A DNA stretch of 64,000 nt from Bin87 sp965115825 (GCA_965115825.1 OZ220464.1:620001-684000), one strand, 5' to 3'; numbered from the stretch's first letter, positions 52,406-60,568 are shown. Program-made: numbers and translations. Notes: a model not told the origin generated them from the sequence alone.

Positions 52406-53251
52406 ATGACCAATAGACCTCCAGCCTTGCGTATTCTAAGCTTGGGTGGCGGTGTCCAAAGTACTGTCATGTGCCTGATGGCAGAAGCCGGCGATTTCGG
52501 CAGCCAGCCAGACTACGCTATCTTTGCAGATACACGTTGGGAACCCGGTGGAGTGTACAACACGCTTGACTGGCTGCAAGAGATGGTGTCCTTCCCTATC
52601 ATCTTCACTGACAATGGGCGCAGCCTTAGAGACGACGTGTTGAGCGGTGTCAATGCTCAAGGCAAACCCTGGTTGTCCATACCAGCATACTTGGCAGACC
52701 CTAACGGCGGCGCAGCGGGGATCAATTGGCGTCAATGCACTAAGAACTACAAGCTGGACCCTATACGCAAGAAGGTTCAGGAGTTATTGGGCGTAACTCC
52801 ACGTGAGGCACTGGCGGACGGCACATGGGTTGAAATGTGGCTGGGCATTACCACAGATGAGATTGCGCGAGTCAAAACAAGCCGGTATTGGTGGATTGGC
52901 CACCGCTACCCGCTAGTCGATGAGGTGGCAATGACGCGGCAAGATTGTGTTCGTTGGTTCTACGAACGCCATCCCAGCCGCCGCCTTTCGCGTAGCGCCT
53001 GTGTTGGCTGCCCGTTCCGTAGTTCGTCGAGTTGGCTTGACGTGAGGCAAAGTGAGCCGGAGCTTTACCAAGAGGCCGTTGAGATAGACGCCATGCTGCG
53101 ATCCAGTACACACAACGCCGGCCGGATGTTCCGAAAGCGGGCTTATCTGCATCATAGGCGCATCCCGCTTGAAGAGGCTCTTACGCTTGATGGCCAAGAG
53201 CGTGATGTGAATGGATTTATCAACGAGTGCGAGGGGCACTGCGGTTTATGA
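52406..53251 (+). CDS. PAPS-reductase-like PP-loop ATPase, fourth gene of the GHKL cassette
   Basis: 281 residues. LSLGGGVQSTVM (residues 11-22) is a PP-loop (SxGxxS-type) for ATP pyrophosphatase chemistry. DYAIFADTRWEPGGVY and the CTKNYKLDPIRKKV and ACVGCPFRSSSSW Cys motifs match the PAPS-reductase/DndC-like branch found in DNA phosphorothioation and phage-encoded relatives. True assimilatory sulfate reductases have a C-terminal ECGLH motif; here the end reads ECEGHCGL, a related but altered form. A role in thio-modification or adenylation of a nucleic acid is a plausible inference. It lies 8 bases after the DUF6339-like gene and closes the cassette. Confidence 0.75.
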   Translation: MTNRPPALRILSLGGGVQSTVMCLMAEAGDFGSQPDYAIFADTRWEPGGVYNTLDWLQEMVSFPIIFTDNGRSLRDDVLSGVNAQGKPWLSIPAYLADPNGGAAGINWRQCTKNYKLDPIRKKVQELLGVTPREALADGTWVEMWLGITTDEIARVKTSRYWWIGHRYPLVDEVAMTRQDCVRWFYERHPSRRLSRSACVGCPFRSSSSWLDVRQSEPELYQEAVEIDAMLRSSTHNAGRMFRKRAYLHHRRIPLEEALTLDGQERDVNGFINECEGHCGL

Positions 53252-53256
53252 CAGCG

Positions 53257-53316
53257 GCTATCGTCTGCTGTGGTATTATGCGGGCGGGGGCGGTGGGGCG
53301 TTGGTTGGGCATATTG
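53257..53316 (+). repeat. 60-bp direct repeat, copy A, upstream of hicBA
   Basis: Sixty bases, GCTATCGTCTGCTGTGGTAT to GGTTGGGCATATTG, are repeated exactly at 53808-53867. The unit contains a GTGGTATTATG run that could be a promoter -10. It ends 32 bases before the hicB start. Confidence 0.9.
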
Positions 53317-53348
53317 AGCTGCGCTTATAAGCGTCGGAGAAGGGCAGA

Positions 53349-53588
53349 ATGGTTAGGCGGCTTACTGCGATTATTGAGCGGGAGGGCGGCGGTGAGCAGG
53401 GAGGTGGGGGTTATGTGGCGCTCTGCCCGGAGTTGGATATTGCCAGCCAGGGGAATAGCGTCGCGGAGGCTCGGGATAACCTGAAGGAGGCGTTGGAGCT
53501 GTTTTTTGAGACGGCTTCCGCCTCCGAAATTGAGCAGCGGCTGCGTTCGGAAGTGTACGTTACGCAGGTGGAGGTTGCCGTTGGCTAG
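53349..53588 (+). CDS. hicB: HicB-type antitoxin
   Basis: 79 residues. LTAIIEREGGG then GGGGYVALCPELDIASQGNSVAEARDNLKEALELFFETASASEIEQRL is the HicB partial RNase-H-like fold (the pattern YVALCPELDIxSQGxxxxEAxxNLxEA). The usual C-terminal helix-turn-helix is absent, as in short HicBs. The gene order is hicB first, unlike the common hicA-hicB order. The hicA start overlaps this stop by 8 bases. Confidence 0.85.
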   Translation: MVRRLTAIIEREGGGEQGGGGYVALCPELDIASQGNSVAEARDNLKEALELFFETASASEIEQRLRSEVYVTQVEVAVG

Positions 53589-53799
53589 GCTGCGCGTGAT
53601 GTCGGGGCGGGAAGTCTGCGGGATATTGGAGACGCAGGGATTTACCGAGGCGCGACGCCGGGGCAGCCATATCATCATGCAAAGGTCGGAGGCTGGCCGC
53701 ACTACCACCGTGCCGGTTCCTGACCATGGGGAGTTGCGGATTGGAACTCTGCACTCAGTAATCCGTCAATCCGGGCTTTCCATGATGCTGTTCGAGTAG
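53581..53799 (+). CDS. hicA: HicA-type mRNA interferase toxin
   Basis: 72 residues. The TTG start at 53581 has GGAGG at 6 bases. ARLRVMSGREVCGILETQGFTEARRRGSHIIMQRS includes the conserved Gly-Ser-His (GSHIIM) that holds the catalytic His of HicA. VPVPDHGELRIGTLHSVIRQSGLS is the second half. The fold is a double-stranded-RNA-binding-like domain that cleaves mRNA. It overlaps hicB by 8 bases. The longer frame from 53506 is not real. Confidence 0.85.
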   Translation: MARLRVMSGREVCGILETQGFTEARRRGSHIIMQRSEAGRTTTVPVPDHGELRIGTLHSVIRQSGLSMMLFE

Positions 53800-53807
53800 A
53801 GCATCCC

Positions 53808-53867
53808 GCTATCGTCTGCTGTGGTATTATGCGGGCGGGGGCGGTGGGGCGTTGGTTGGGCATATTG
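53808..53867 (+). repeat. 60-bp direct repeat, copy B, downstream of hicBA
   Basis: Identical to copy A at 53257-53316, 551 bases apart. It ends 57 bases before the BNR-repeat gene, so the same promoter-like region precedes both that gene and hicBA. Confidence 0.9.
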
Positions 53868-53924
53868 GGTTGCGGCGCGTGTGCATTGCATCGCGCTGCG
53901 CTGCGTCTTGTTGAGGAGGTTATT

Positions 53925-54911
53925 ATGGCTGGCAATTACACTATCAGCGTGGGGACGGTGGGCGGCGGGCTGTCGGTGAGTCCCGACGGCGGCGAAACTT
54001 GGAACCGTATCCGCAATCCGCTGCCGAGCGAGTGCAACGTGCGGGCTCTGGCCGTTGATCCGAATAACAGGCGGCGGATTTACGCAGGCTCGGACAACGG
54101 CTTGTTCCGTTCCGATGACAACGGCGTTACGTGGGAATACGTGGAGTCGCCGATGGATGAGCTGCAAATCTGGTCGGTGGGCATTGACCCGGACGATTCG
54201 GATACGGTGTTTGTGGGGACGAGGCCGAACGCATTTCGCTCACGGGACGGTGGGCAGAGCTGGGAGGCGCTGGACCTGGGGGTGCGGATGCCGTGTCCGA
54301 TTGGCATTCCGCGCACGACGAACATTATTGTTGACCCGAGGGACACGCGGACGGTGTGGGCCGGCATTGAGGTGGATGGGGTGTACCGCAGTCTGGACGG
54401 AGGAGACAGCTGGACGCGGCTGCCGGATCTGGGGCCTGACCCGTTTCACGGGGACATTCACGGCATGGCGCTGAAGCCGGGGCCGGATGCGGCGATTTAC
54501 TGCACCACGCCTTTCGGGATTTCCACCAGCTCCGATGAGGGCGAAAGCTGGGATTTGCATGAGTTTCCCAGGTTCCACGCCGAAGACACCCGCTCGTACT
54601 GCCGGGGAATGGTGATCAAGCCAGATGACGCCAGCGTGATGTTTGTGGGGAACGGGGACACGATACCGGGGGTAACGGGCGCCATCCGCCGGACGAGGGA
54701 CGGGGGAGCATCGTGGGACGTGCCGGAGATGTCGGCGACGCCCAACTCGGTGGTGTACTGGTTTGCGGCTAGTCCGCACGTTTCGGATGTGATGGTGGCG
54801 GCCAGCATCTACGGTTACGTTTATGTGAGCGTGGACGGTGGGGACAGCTGGGAGAAGCTGGAGAAGGAGTTTGGCGAAATCCGCTCGCTGGCGTTGACGC
54901 CCAACAACTAG
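53925..54911 (+). CDS. BNR/Asp-box beta-propeller protein
   Basis: 328 residues with no signal peptide. At least six Asp-box-like repeats follow the S-x-D-x-G-x-x-W pattern: SPDGGETWNRI, SDDNGVTWEYV, SRDGGQSWEAL, SLDGGDSWTRL, SSDEGESWDLH, TRDGGASWDVP, SVDGGDSWEKL. Each is followed by a strand and a (V)DP-type turn. This gives a beta-propeller of the sialidase/VPS10-like type, used in glycan or protein binding. The catalytic Arg triad and Tyr of true sialidases are not recognised. ATG 53925 has GAGGAGG at 6 bases; the frame from 53829 is untranslated. An alpha/beta hydrolase follows 30 bases later. Confidence 0.85.
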   Translation: MAGNYTISVGTVGGGLSVSPDGGETWNRIRNPLPSECNVRALAVDPNNRRRIYAGSDNGLFRSDDNGVTWEYVESPMDELQIWSVGIDPDDSDTVFVGTRPNAFRSRDGGQSWEALDLGVRMPCPIGIPRTTNIIVDPRDTRTVWAGIEVDGVYRSLDGGDSWTRLPDLGPDPFHGDIHGMALKPGPDAAIYCTTPFGISTSSDEGESWDLHEFPRFHAEDTRSYCRGMVIKPDDASVMFVGNGDTIPGVTGAIRRTRDGGASWDVPEMSATPNSVVYWFAASPHVSDVMVAASIYGYVYVSVDGGDSWEKLEKEFGEIRSLALTPNN

Positions 54912-54941
54912 ACGGGAAGGGAATTCACTTGGAGGGGATTG

Positions 54942-55811
54942 ATGCCTACTTTTGATTCCGATGGCGCGCGTATCTTTTACCAGTCGACGGGCGAGGGGTT
55001 TCCGCTCATATGGAGCCATGAGTTTGCGGGTTCCTATGAGAGCTGGGAGCAGCAGGTGCGGTACTTCAGCCGCCGCTACCAGGTGATTACGTACAACGAC
55101 CGGGGATATCCGCCGTCGGACGCGCCTGAGGATCCGGCGGCGTACTCGCAGGACATTACGATTGAAGATCTGCGGCGGCTGATGGACCATCTGGGTCTGG
55201 CGCAGGCATACGTCGGCGGGCTGTCTATGGGGGGCAACGTGGCGCTGAATTTCGCGCTGCGGTATCCGGAACGGTGCCGTGCCATCATCGTGGCGTCGGC
55301 GGGTTCCGGCACGACGCATAATGAGGCGTTCCGCAGCGGGGGCGAGGCGATGGCGGCGCGGCTGCTGGCGGAGGGTACGCCGCCGGTGATGAAAGACTAC
55401 GGCAGCGGGCCGACGCGGGTACAGCTGAAACGGAAGGATCCGCGTGGGTACGAGGAGTTTATGCGCTTGTTGCTGGGGCATAACGCCAGGGGAGCAGCGT
55501 ACACTTTCCGGGGAGTGCAGCTGAAACGTCCTACTATCGACGAGTTGATACCACAGCTGAACGGGCTGCAAGTTCCAACGCTGATTCTGGCGGGGGATGA
55601 GGACGATCCCTGCGTGGAGCCGTCGATAATGATGAAGCGGGCGATTCCCAGGAGCGGGCTGGCCCTGCTGCCACAGTGCGGGCATGCCATTAACCTGGAG
55701 GAGCCGGCGCTGTTCAATCAGCTGGTATCCGATTTTTTGACGGCGGTGGAGGCTGGCAAGTGGGCGGAGCATCCGCTGGGGGACACGCCTTACAGTACCG
55801 GGAGTCGGTAG
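54942..55811 (+). CDS. Alpha/beta-fold hydrolase
   Basis: 289 residues. The nucleophile elbow is GLSMGG (Ser at about residue 98); the acid is in GDEDDP and the His in CGHAINLEEP, so the catalytic triad is complete. An oxyanion region WSHEFAGSYESWEQQ and the Asp-Arg-Gly (YNDRGYPPSD) strand end fit esterases or haloalkane-dehalogenase/peroxidase-like members. The substrate is not known. GGAGGGG stands 5 bases before the ATG; the overlapping TTG three bases earlier is the alternative start. It probably shares a transcript with the propeller gene. Confidence 0.87.
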   Translation: MPTFDSDGARIFYQSTGEGFPLIWSHEFAGSYESWEQQVRYFSRRYQVITYNDRGYPPSDAPEDPAAYSQDITIEDLRRLMDHLGLAQAYVGGLSMGGNVALNFALRYPERCRAIIVASAGSGTTHNEAFRSGGEAMAARLLAEGTPPVMKDYGSGPTRVQLKRKDPRGYEEFMRLLLGHNARGAAYTFRGVQLKRPTIDELIPQLNGLQVPTLILAGDEDDPCVEPSIMMKRAIPRSGLALLPQCGHAINLEEPALFNQLVSDFLTAVEAGKWAEHPLGDTPYSTGSR

Positions 55812-55812
55812 G

Positions 55813-56715
55813 CTATGGGGGCGCGCCGGGAGGTATGGCCTCGCGGAAGCGACGCATGGCGGCGATGTGTTGGTCAACGGAGCTGAGAGGGCCGCGGCGC
55901 GCTTCGGCCATTATGTGGGTGGCGCCGAGGGATTGCCAGCCTTCCGCCTCGGCTACCCACTGGTCGGGTGATTTGCCGGGCATACGGATGCGGCCGGCGA
56001 GTCCAACGTCCGAGGGGTGGCGGCCGGCTTCGGAGATGTAGGTTTGCATTTTGTCCAGCACGACGCGGGCGGTGTCGTCGGGGCCGAAGCTGGGGAACCA
56101 ACCGTTGCCCAAGCGGGCGATGCGGCGCAGGACAAGGTCTCGGGGCACCGGGCCGGCAGTACCACCGGCGCCGAACCACACAGGGATGGGTCGCTGTACT
56201 GGCAAGGGATTGATGCCGGCGGCGCGGACGGTGTGCCGGCGGCCCGTGAAGTTGACTATTTCCTGAGTCCAGAGAGCGCGCAGCAGGTGGATTTGCTCTT
56301 CGGAGCGGATGCCGCGGTTGGTGAAGTCTTCGCCGAGAGCCTCAAACTCCACGTGGTTCCAGCCGACGCCGATGCCCAGGGTGAGGCGGCCGCCGCTGAG
56401 GACGTCGATTTCGGCGGCCTGCTTGGCGACGAGGACGGTTTGGCGCTGGGGGAGGATGAGGATACCGGTAATCAGGCGGATGCGCGAGGTGATGGCCGCG
56501 ATAAAGGCGAGGGTAGTCAGGGCTTCGTGGATGACGCTGTGGTGGGTGTAGTAATGATCGCGGACGTGAGGGTGATGGGCGGGGCCTGCGCCCAGCACGT
56601 GGTCAGCGATGAACAGGTAGTTGAACTGCAACTCTTCAACGGCCTGGATGTAGTCGCGGATGGCAGCCGGGTCGGGGCCGATTTCGGTTTGGGGGAAAAT
56701 AGCGCCGATTTGCAT
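55813..56715 (-). CDS. Luciferase-like F420-dependent oxidoreductase (TIGR03619-like)
   Basis: 300 residues of the LLM family. MQIGAIFPQTEIGPDPAAIRDYIQAVEELQFNYLFIADHVLG opens the barrel. TSRIRLITGILILPQRQTVLVAKQAAEIDVLSGGRLTLGIGVGWNHVEFEALG is the family core, including the G.G.G cofactor loop. PVWFGAGG and ARLGNGWFPS mark the F420-type C-terminal half. The ATG overlaps the stop of the aldo/keto reductase (TAATG), so it is coupled to that gene. It converges on the alpha/beta hydrolase with one base between stops. Confidence 0.87.
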   Translation of the reverse strand: MQIGAIFPQTEIGPDPAAIRDYIQAVEELQFNYLFIADHVLGAGPAHHPHVRDHYYTHHSVIHEALTTLAFIAAITSRIRLITGILILPQRQTVLVAKQAAEIDVLSGGRLTLGIGVGWNHVEFEALGEDFTNRGIRSEEQIHLLRALWTQEIVNFTGRRHTVRAAGINPLPVQRPIPVWFGAGGTAGPVPRDLVLRRIARLGNGWFPSFGPDDTARVVLDKMQTYISEAGRHPSDVGLAGRIRMPGKSPDQWVAEAEGWQSLGATHIMAEARRGPLSSVDQHIAAMRRFREAIPPGAPP

Positions 56716-57739
56716 TAGAACCTCCGACGGTATTCGTCGCCGCAGTCTCCGATGATTTGGGAGAGGTTGCGGGAATTGGCGAGCACGGCTTCGATAGCTG
56801 ACAGGTCGTCGTCATCGAGTTGGAAGGTAAAGACACGGGCGTTTTCGGCGACGTGCTCGGACAGGCCCAAGCGGGTTCCGATGATTACGCCGGCCACCGC
56901 CGTTTGGTCGAGGATGCAGCGGACGGCGACGTTGGCGATGCTGACTGATTGCTTGTCGGCGATGGTTCGCAGCGTGGTCAGCAGGAGCTGGAAGAGTTCC
57001 CAGCCGCCCCAGGCGTCGACCATCTGCTTGTACTTGCGGAGGCTGGCGGTGTTCAGGGCGGCGCGGTTGGGCTCGGGGCGGCCAAGATAACGGTCGGAGA
57101 GGAGTCCGCCGCACAGAACGCCGTAGGGGAGCAACCAGATTTGACGTTCCAGGCACAAGGCGGTCATTTGGGCTTGCGGCCGGCGGTCGATGAGCGAGTA
57201 CTGTACCTGATTGGACGCTATGGGGATACCTTGGTCGGTAATTTCACGCATATGTTGGGTGTCGAAATTGGTCAGGGCCAGGTGGTGTATTCGGCCTTGG
57301 TCGCGTAGTTCCGCCAGAAATTCCAGGGCGTCGAGATAGCGTTTGTCCTGATAATCCCACCAGTGGAATTGCAGCAGGTCAAGGCAGTCGACGTCCATGC
57401 GCCGTAGGGAGCGGTCGATGCTGTCTGCAACGATTTGCCGCGTAATGGGGCCGGGCTGCGGCACCCATTTGGTGAACGCCTGTACTTCGGAGAGGGCGGC
57501 CTGGCCGTGGGCGCCTGCCAAGCGGCGGCGGAATGCGCCGATGAGATCTCCGCGGGGCCATAGTGGTCGGCAAGATCCCAGGTGGTAAAGCCGGCCTGGT
57601 GGTGGGCCAGCATGGCGTTGACGGCGGCGGCCGGGTCGATAGGACCGTGGGCACCGGACACCTGCCACATGCCGTTGAGGATGCGGCAGATGGGCAGGTT
57701 CTCGGCGAACCGGAGGCGAGCTTGGGAGGGTAGTGACAT
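56715..57739 (-). pseudogene. Aldo/keto reductase split by one frameshift
   Basis: The start at 57739 (MSLPSQARLRF) and the first 60 residues (ICRILNGMWQVSGAHG, then TTWDLADHYGPAE with the catalytic Asp and Tyr) are in one frame. Near 57545 one base is missing: in the next frame it continues LIGAFRRRLAGAHG and then AFTKWVPQPG (Lys), LQFHWWDY (His), IASNQVQYSLIDR, and ends at 56715. All four catalytic residues (D, Y, K, H) exist across the two frames, so a functional gene needs one base. The luciferase-like gene follows. Either a recent mutation or an assembly error. Confidence 0.8.
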
Positions 57740-58171
57740 AATTAACAGGCCCGATTGTATCATTCCGGCGGCAAGAGTGTGGGCGGGCCGACTTGTTTGG
57801 TGGGTCCGGTGGGTTTGGATTTGGTGTATCTCGGCGGGTTGGCTCCTATGGGTTGGTCGTTGGAGTTGGGGGTTCCCGGTCTGCGAGAGATTAGGTTGGC
57901 CTGGGTTCGGTCGTTGTCAGCATACAGTCGGATGGGTACGCAGCTATGCGACCTGGTTTTTCGTGGGTTCGGCGCGTCCGAGTAGGGGGTTGCGCGCGGG
58001 ATCTAGCAGATCCGGGGATGTTAGCGTGGCAGGGGCAGGAGGTGGGGACTTGGTAGGCCTGACGTGGTTGGTTGGGATGGCCTAACAGAGGGCCGGTTGG
58101 CTGTTGAGCGGGATGGCGTGTATGTTGCACAAGGCATGGCAGCGCTTGGATGCGTGATTGTCGAAGAGGGG

Positions 58172-58216
58172 TTGTCAGTATCCGGATTTGGGGGTTTCAG
58201 GGTTTGCAGGATTGGG
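58172..58216 (+). repeat. Interspersed intergenic repeat, copy 6 (degenerate)
   Basis: TTGTCAGTATCCGGATTTGG to TTTGCAGGATTGGGG. It lies in the 57740-58995 gap, which has no gene I can support. That gap also holds a 31-base direct repeat (58290, 58353) and a large hairpin (58936). Confidence 0.55.
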
Positions 58217-58289
58217 GTTTGCTTCGGGGTGGATGCCGGCTCCCGAGCGGGGTATGGGGTGATGCTCTTTCGTTGGGATGACGATTGAG

Positions 58290-58383
58290 GGGGCAGGAGT
58301 GGCAGCGTGGAGGACGGGGCCGATATTGGAGTCGGTCTGCGTGGCGAGCAATGGGGCAGGAGTGGCAGCGTGGGGGACGGGGC
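58290..58383. repeat. Two 31-base direct repeats
   Basis: GGGGCAGGAGTGGCAGCGTG and the following 11 bases occur at 58290-58320 and 58353-58383, 30 of 31 identical, with a 32-base spacer. Only two units are present and no cas gene is near. Confidence 0.7.
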
Positions 58384-58935
58384 ACTGACGGAAGAACGGC
58401 AGCCGGCGGAGGAAGTACTCGGCGACGCACCTTCTTACTGCGGCGGGCGAATGTTCCCGCGGGATAAACAAGGGCAGGGCTTTCTTTGCGGCGGCGTGGC
58501 CGGACTCGTCGCCGGCGGCTTTTCGCTCGCTTATCCGCTCAATCTCTTTTCGCCACTTCCACCCCGTATGTCTCCGACAAGGGCTTTTAGGGTCGTGGGA
58601 TGCAACTCGTCGCTTTTTGTCAGCGTGGGCGCAAAAGAGAAGGGCGCGTCAAACCAGGCGTCGCTTGCCTAGGCTAGGTTTTCTTTGTCCATATGTCCGT
58701 CCCAGTGCCGGGGAGGGGACGGACAATCCCCCCCGGCATCCTTTGACTACCCGACGGTCTTTCGAACGACCATATGCCGGGCGATAACTTTACACACCAT
58801 AAAACCATTTGAACGGTCAGGCTGCAAGCGTCAAAGTGGGACGGCGCATAACCTAACAGATTAGGGGGGCGCGGTCAAAATCTCCCCCGTTGCGGGATTT
58901 ATCGGATTTCACGATACCAGCATCGGATTTTGTGA

Positions 58936-58970
58936 TAATGCGCCGCCGGTTAGGTTCCGGCGGCGCATTA
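58936..58970. terminator. Perfect 14-bp hairpin, possible terminator without a T tract
   Basis: TAATGCGCCGCCGG (58936-58949) and its complement (58957-58970) enclose the loop TTAGGTT. It lies 25 bases beyond the stop of the minus-strand secreted protein. No T run follows on either strand, so it may act as a mRNA 3' end stabiliser. Confidence 0.5.
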
Positions 58971-58995
58971 GGTTGGCAGGGTCAGGGGTCAGAGC

Positions 58996-59625
58996 TCAGG
59001 GCGTAGCCGTCGGCGTGGGCGACAGGGTCGGAGTTCTGGTGGGCTTGGGCGTAGCCATCGCAGCCGAAGGCGTAGCCGGCACAATGCGCGGCCCGACAAA
59101 TTCCCAGTTGGTATATGCGTGCCCGTTCTGCTGCGGCGTATGTATGGCGGTCAGGGGAGGGAATGCATCCGGGAGCGTGTAGGCGTCGCCGGTAATCCGC
59201 CCCAGGTATCGGCGGCCGCCCTGGCCGGCGATTACAACATCGCCTGGTTCGCCCTGGGCATAGCAAACATCCGCCCGTGCTTCCCACTCGGCCAAATCCT
59301 CGGCGGCGTCGGCGCGCGCTTGCGCCATCGTCGAGCTGCCAAAACTATCGGGCAGGGGGTCGTTCGCCCCCCGGGAGTCAAAAATGAGCCCGGCGAGCCG
59401 GCAGAAAACCGGATGCGAGGGAATGCCTACGCCGGCATACTCGTATCTCGCCGCCGCCATTATCTCCACCCGGTAAAACACGCCACCATCGGGCGGTGCC
59501 ATCGTTGCGGGCGGCGTCGGAGTGGGTTCGGGCGTCGTTTGAGCTTGCCCTACGCCCCAGGCTACGCCGGCGGCCAACGCCAACCCGGACATCCCGGCCA
59601 GTCCGGTCATTATCCATCTCATCAT
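58996..59625 (-). CDS. Secreted protein with TPT-rich ends, function unknown
   Basis: About 209 residues. A signal peptide (WIMTGLAGMSGLALAAGVAWG) is followed by a QTTPEPTPTPPA linker and a domain with two possible disulfide-type Cys (PVFCRLAGLI, ADVCYAQGEPGDVVIAGQGG). The C-terminal tail is also TP/TPT-rich. The start is a pair of ATGs with GGAGG at 6 bases. No family is recognised. A small frame (59622-59936) ends four bases inside this start (ATGA), suggesting coupling. Confidence 0.65.
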   Translation of the reverse strand: MMRWIMTGLAGMSGLALAAGVAWGVGQAQTTPEPTPTPPATMAPPDGGVFYRVEIMAAARYEYAGVGIPSHPVFCRLAGLIFDSRGANDPLPDSFGSSTMAQARADAAEDLAEWEARADVCYAQGEPGDVVIAGQGGRRYLGRITGDAYTLPDAFPPLTAIHTPQQNGHAYTNWEFVGPRIVPATPSAAMATPKPTRTPTLSPTPTATP

Positions 59626-59936
59626 CGTGAACCTCCTTTTCGTTTCGTCCTTCCGTCGCGGCAATGCCAACATCGGGAATAGCGGGTTGAGCCGTCTTTC
59701 GTGCTGGCTCTAATGGGTCGTCGGCAGTCCCGGCACAGGCTGCGGGTTGGGGGGCGCCAGATGAGCGTGTGTATTAAGAGCGCGGCGCGCTTACTGGCGG
59801 AGATGAACTGACAACTCGGCTGTTTCCAGAGTTCAGACTGAGCCGTGACCGGCTGATTAAACAGTCTGCGCACATGCGCCAATAAAGATGGCGGAGTAGG
59901 GTTAGCAAAAAAGCAGGGACAGCAGTATAGCGGCAC
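59622..59936 (-). CDS. Small possible zinc-ribbon ORF
   Basis: 104 codons from a GTG. The C-terminal part is CRDCRRPIRASTKDGSTRYSRCWHCRDGRTKRK, which has two CxxC pairs that could bind zinc; the N-terminal half (SLLAHVRRLFNQP) is not characteristic. Its stop overlaps the start of the next gene by 4 bases (ATGA), which argues that at least the 3' end is translated. Codon use is weak. Listed as uncertain. Confidence 0.3.
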   Translation of the reverse strand: MPLYCCPCFFANPTPPSLLAHVRRLFNQPVTAQSELWKQPSCQFISASKRAALLIHTLIWRPPTRSLCRDCRRPIRASTKDGSTRYSRCWHCRDGRTKRKGGSR

Positions 59937-60568
59937 TAGTCAACCGCCGCCGGCGTGACTACTGCGTCGGCGGTGGCGACGGGGATGCCGCCGTGCCGGT
60001 CGAGGTACTGCCGGCGACGGGCGAGGCGGTCGACTACGGTGGCGTTCCAATCTTCGCGGAGGACTTCCATGAGGATGAAGTCGTGGGACATACGGCGGAT
60101 CCGTCGGACGGGGTTGAAGCCGGAACGTTCGAAACACTTCTGGGCGCGGTGGTTCCATTCCAAGGTGTGGAGGTACACGCGCCTGAGGCGCATATCGTCA
60201 AACATATAATGGAGCAGGGTAACGACTGCATCGTATCCGTAGCCGCCGCTCCAGTAGTCTTTGTCGCCGATAACGATGCCGAGCTCGGCGGCTTTGGCGA
60301 GGCTGTCGAGGTCGTAGTACATACAGTTGCCGATGTACTTGCCGCCGGCGACTTCGATGCCGAAGTGATGGGAGCCGGGGGTGGGCCAGCGGATCTGGTT
60401 CTCGAACATTTTGAGGTAGCGGTCGTACTTCATGGTGAGGGGATAGGCGGCGTCGAGGCGGGCGATTTCGGGGTCGCTGCGCCAGATGTAGTCTTTTTCG
60501 GCGTCTTCCATGCGCTTGCTGCGCAGGAGCACGCGGACGCCGGGCAGGACGAGGTTATTCTTGCTCAT
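59936..60568 (-). CDS. GNAT-family N-acetyltransferase
   Basis: 210 residues. VRVLLRSKRMEDAEKDYIWRSDPEIARLDAAYPLT is the typical start of RimJ/RimL-like GNAT enzymes; FGIEVAGGKYIGNCMYYDLD and AELGIVIGDKDYWSGGYGYDAVVTLLHYMF contain the acetyl-CoA binding region (GGYGYDA), and LRRVYLHTLEWNHRAQKCFERSGF is the last strand-helix pair. It would transfer an acyl group to an amine; the substrate is unknown. The start overlaps the NUDIX gene by 14 bases, with AGGA 9 bases upstream. Confidence 0.85.
   Translation of the reverse strand: MSKNNLVLPGVRVLLRSKRMEDAEKDYIWRSDPEIARLDAAYPLTMKYDRYLKMFENQIRWPTPGSHHFGIEVAGGKYIGNCMYYDLDSLAKAAELGIVIGDKDYWSGGYGYDAVVTLLHYMFDDMRLRRVYLHTLEWNHRAQKCFERSGFNPVRRIRRMSHDFILMEVLREDWNATVVDRLARRRQYLDRHGGIPVATADAVVTPAAVD

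Noticed and set aside
54240..55877. Minus-strand frame of 545 codons
   Set aside because: Antisense to the BNR-propeller and alpha/beta hydrolase genes, Arg/Pro/His-rich, with no family similarity.
58290..58383. Possible mini-CRISPR (two 31-base repeats, 32-base spacer)
   Set aside because: Only two units, one difference, no cas genes, inside a repeat-filled intergenic region.
57582..58670. Short frames in the 57.7-59.0 kb gap
   Set aside because: Overlap repeats and have no protein-like composition; treated as non-coding.
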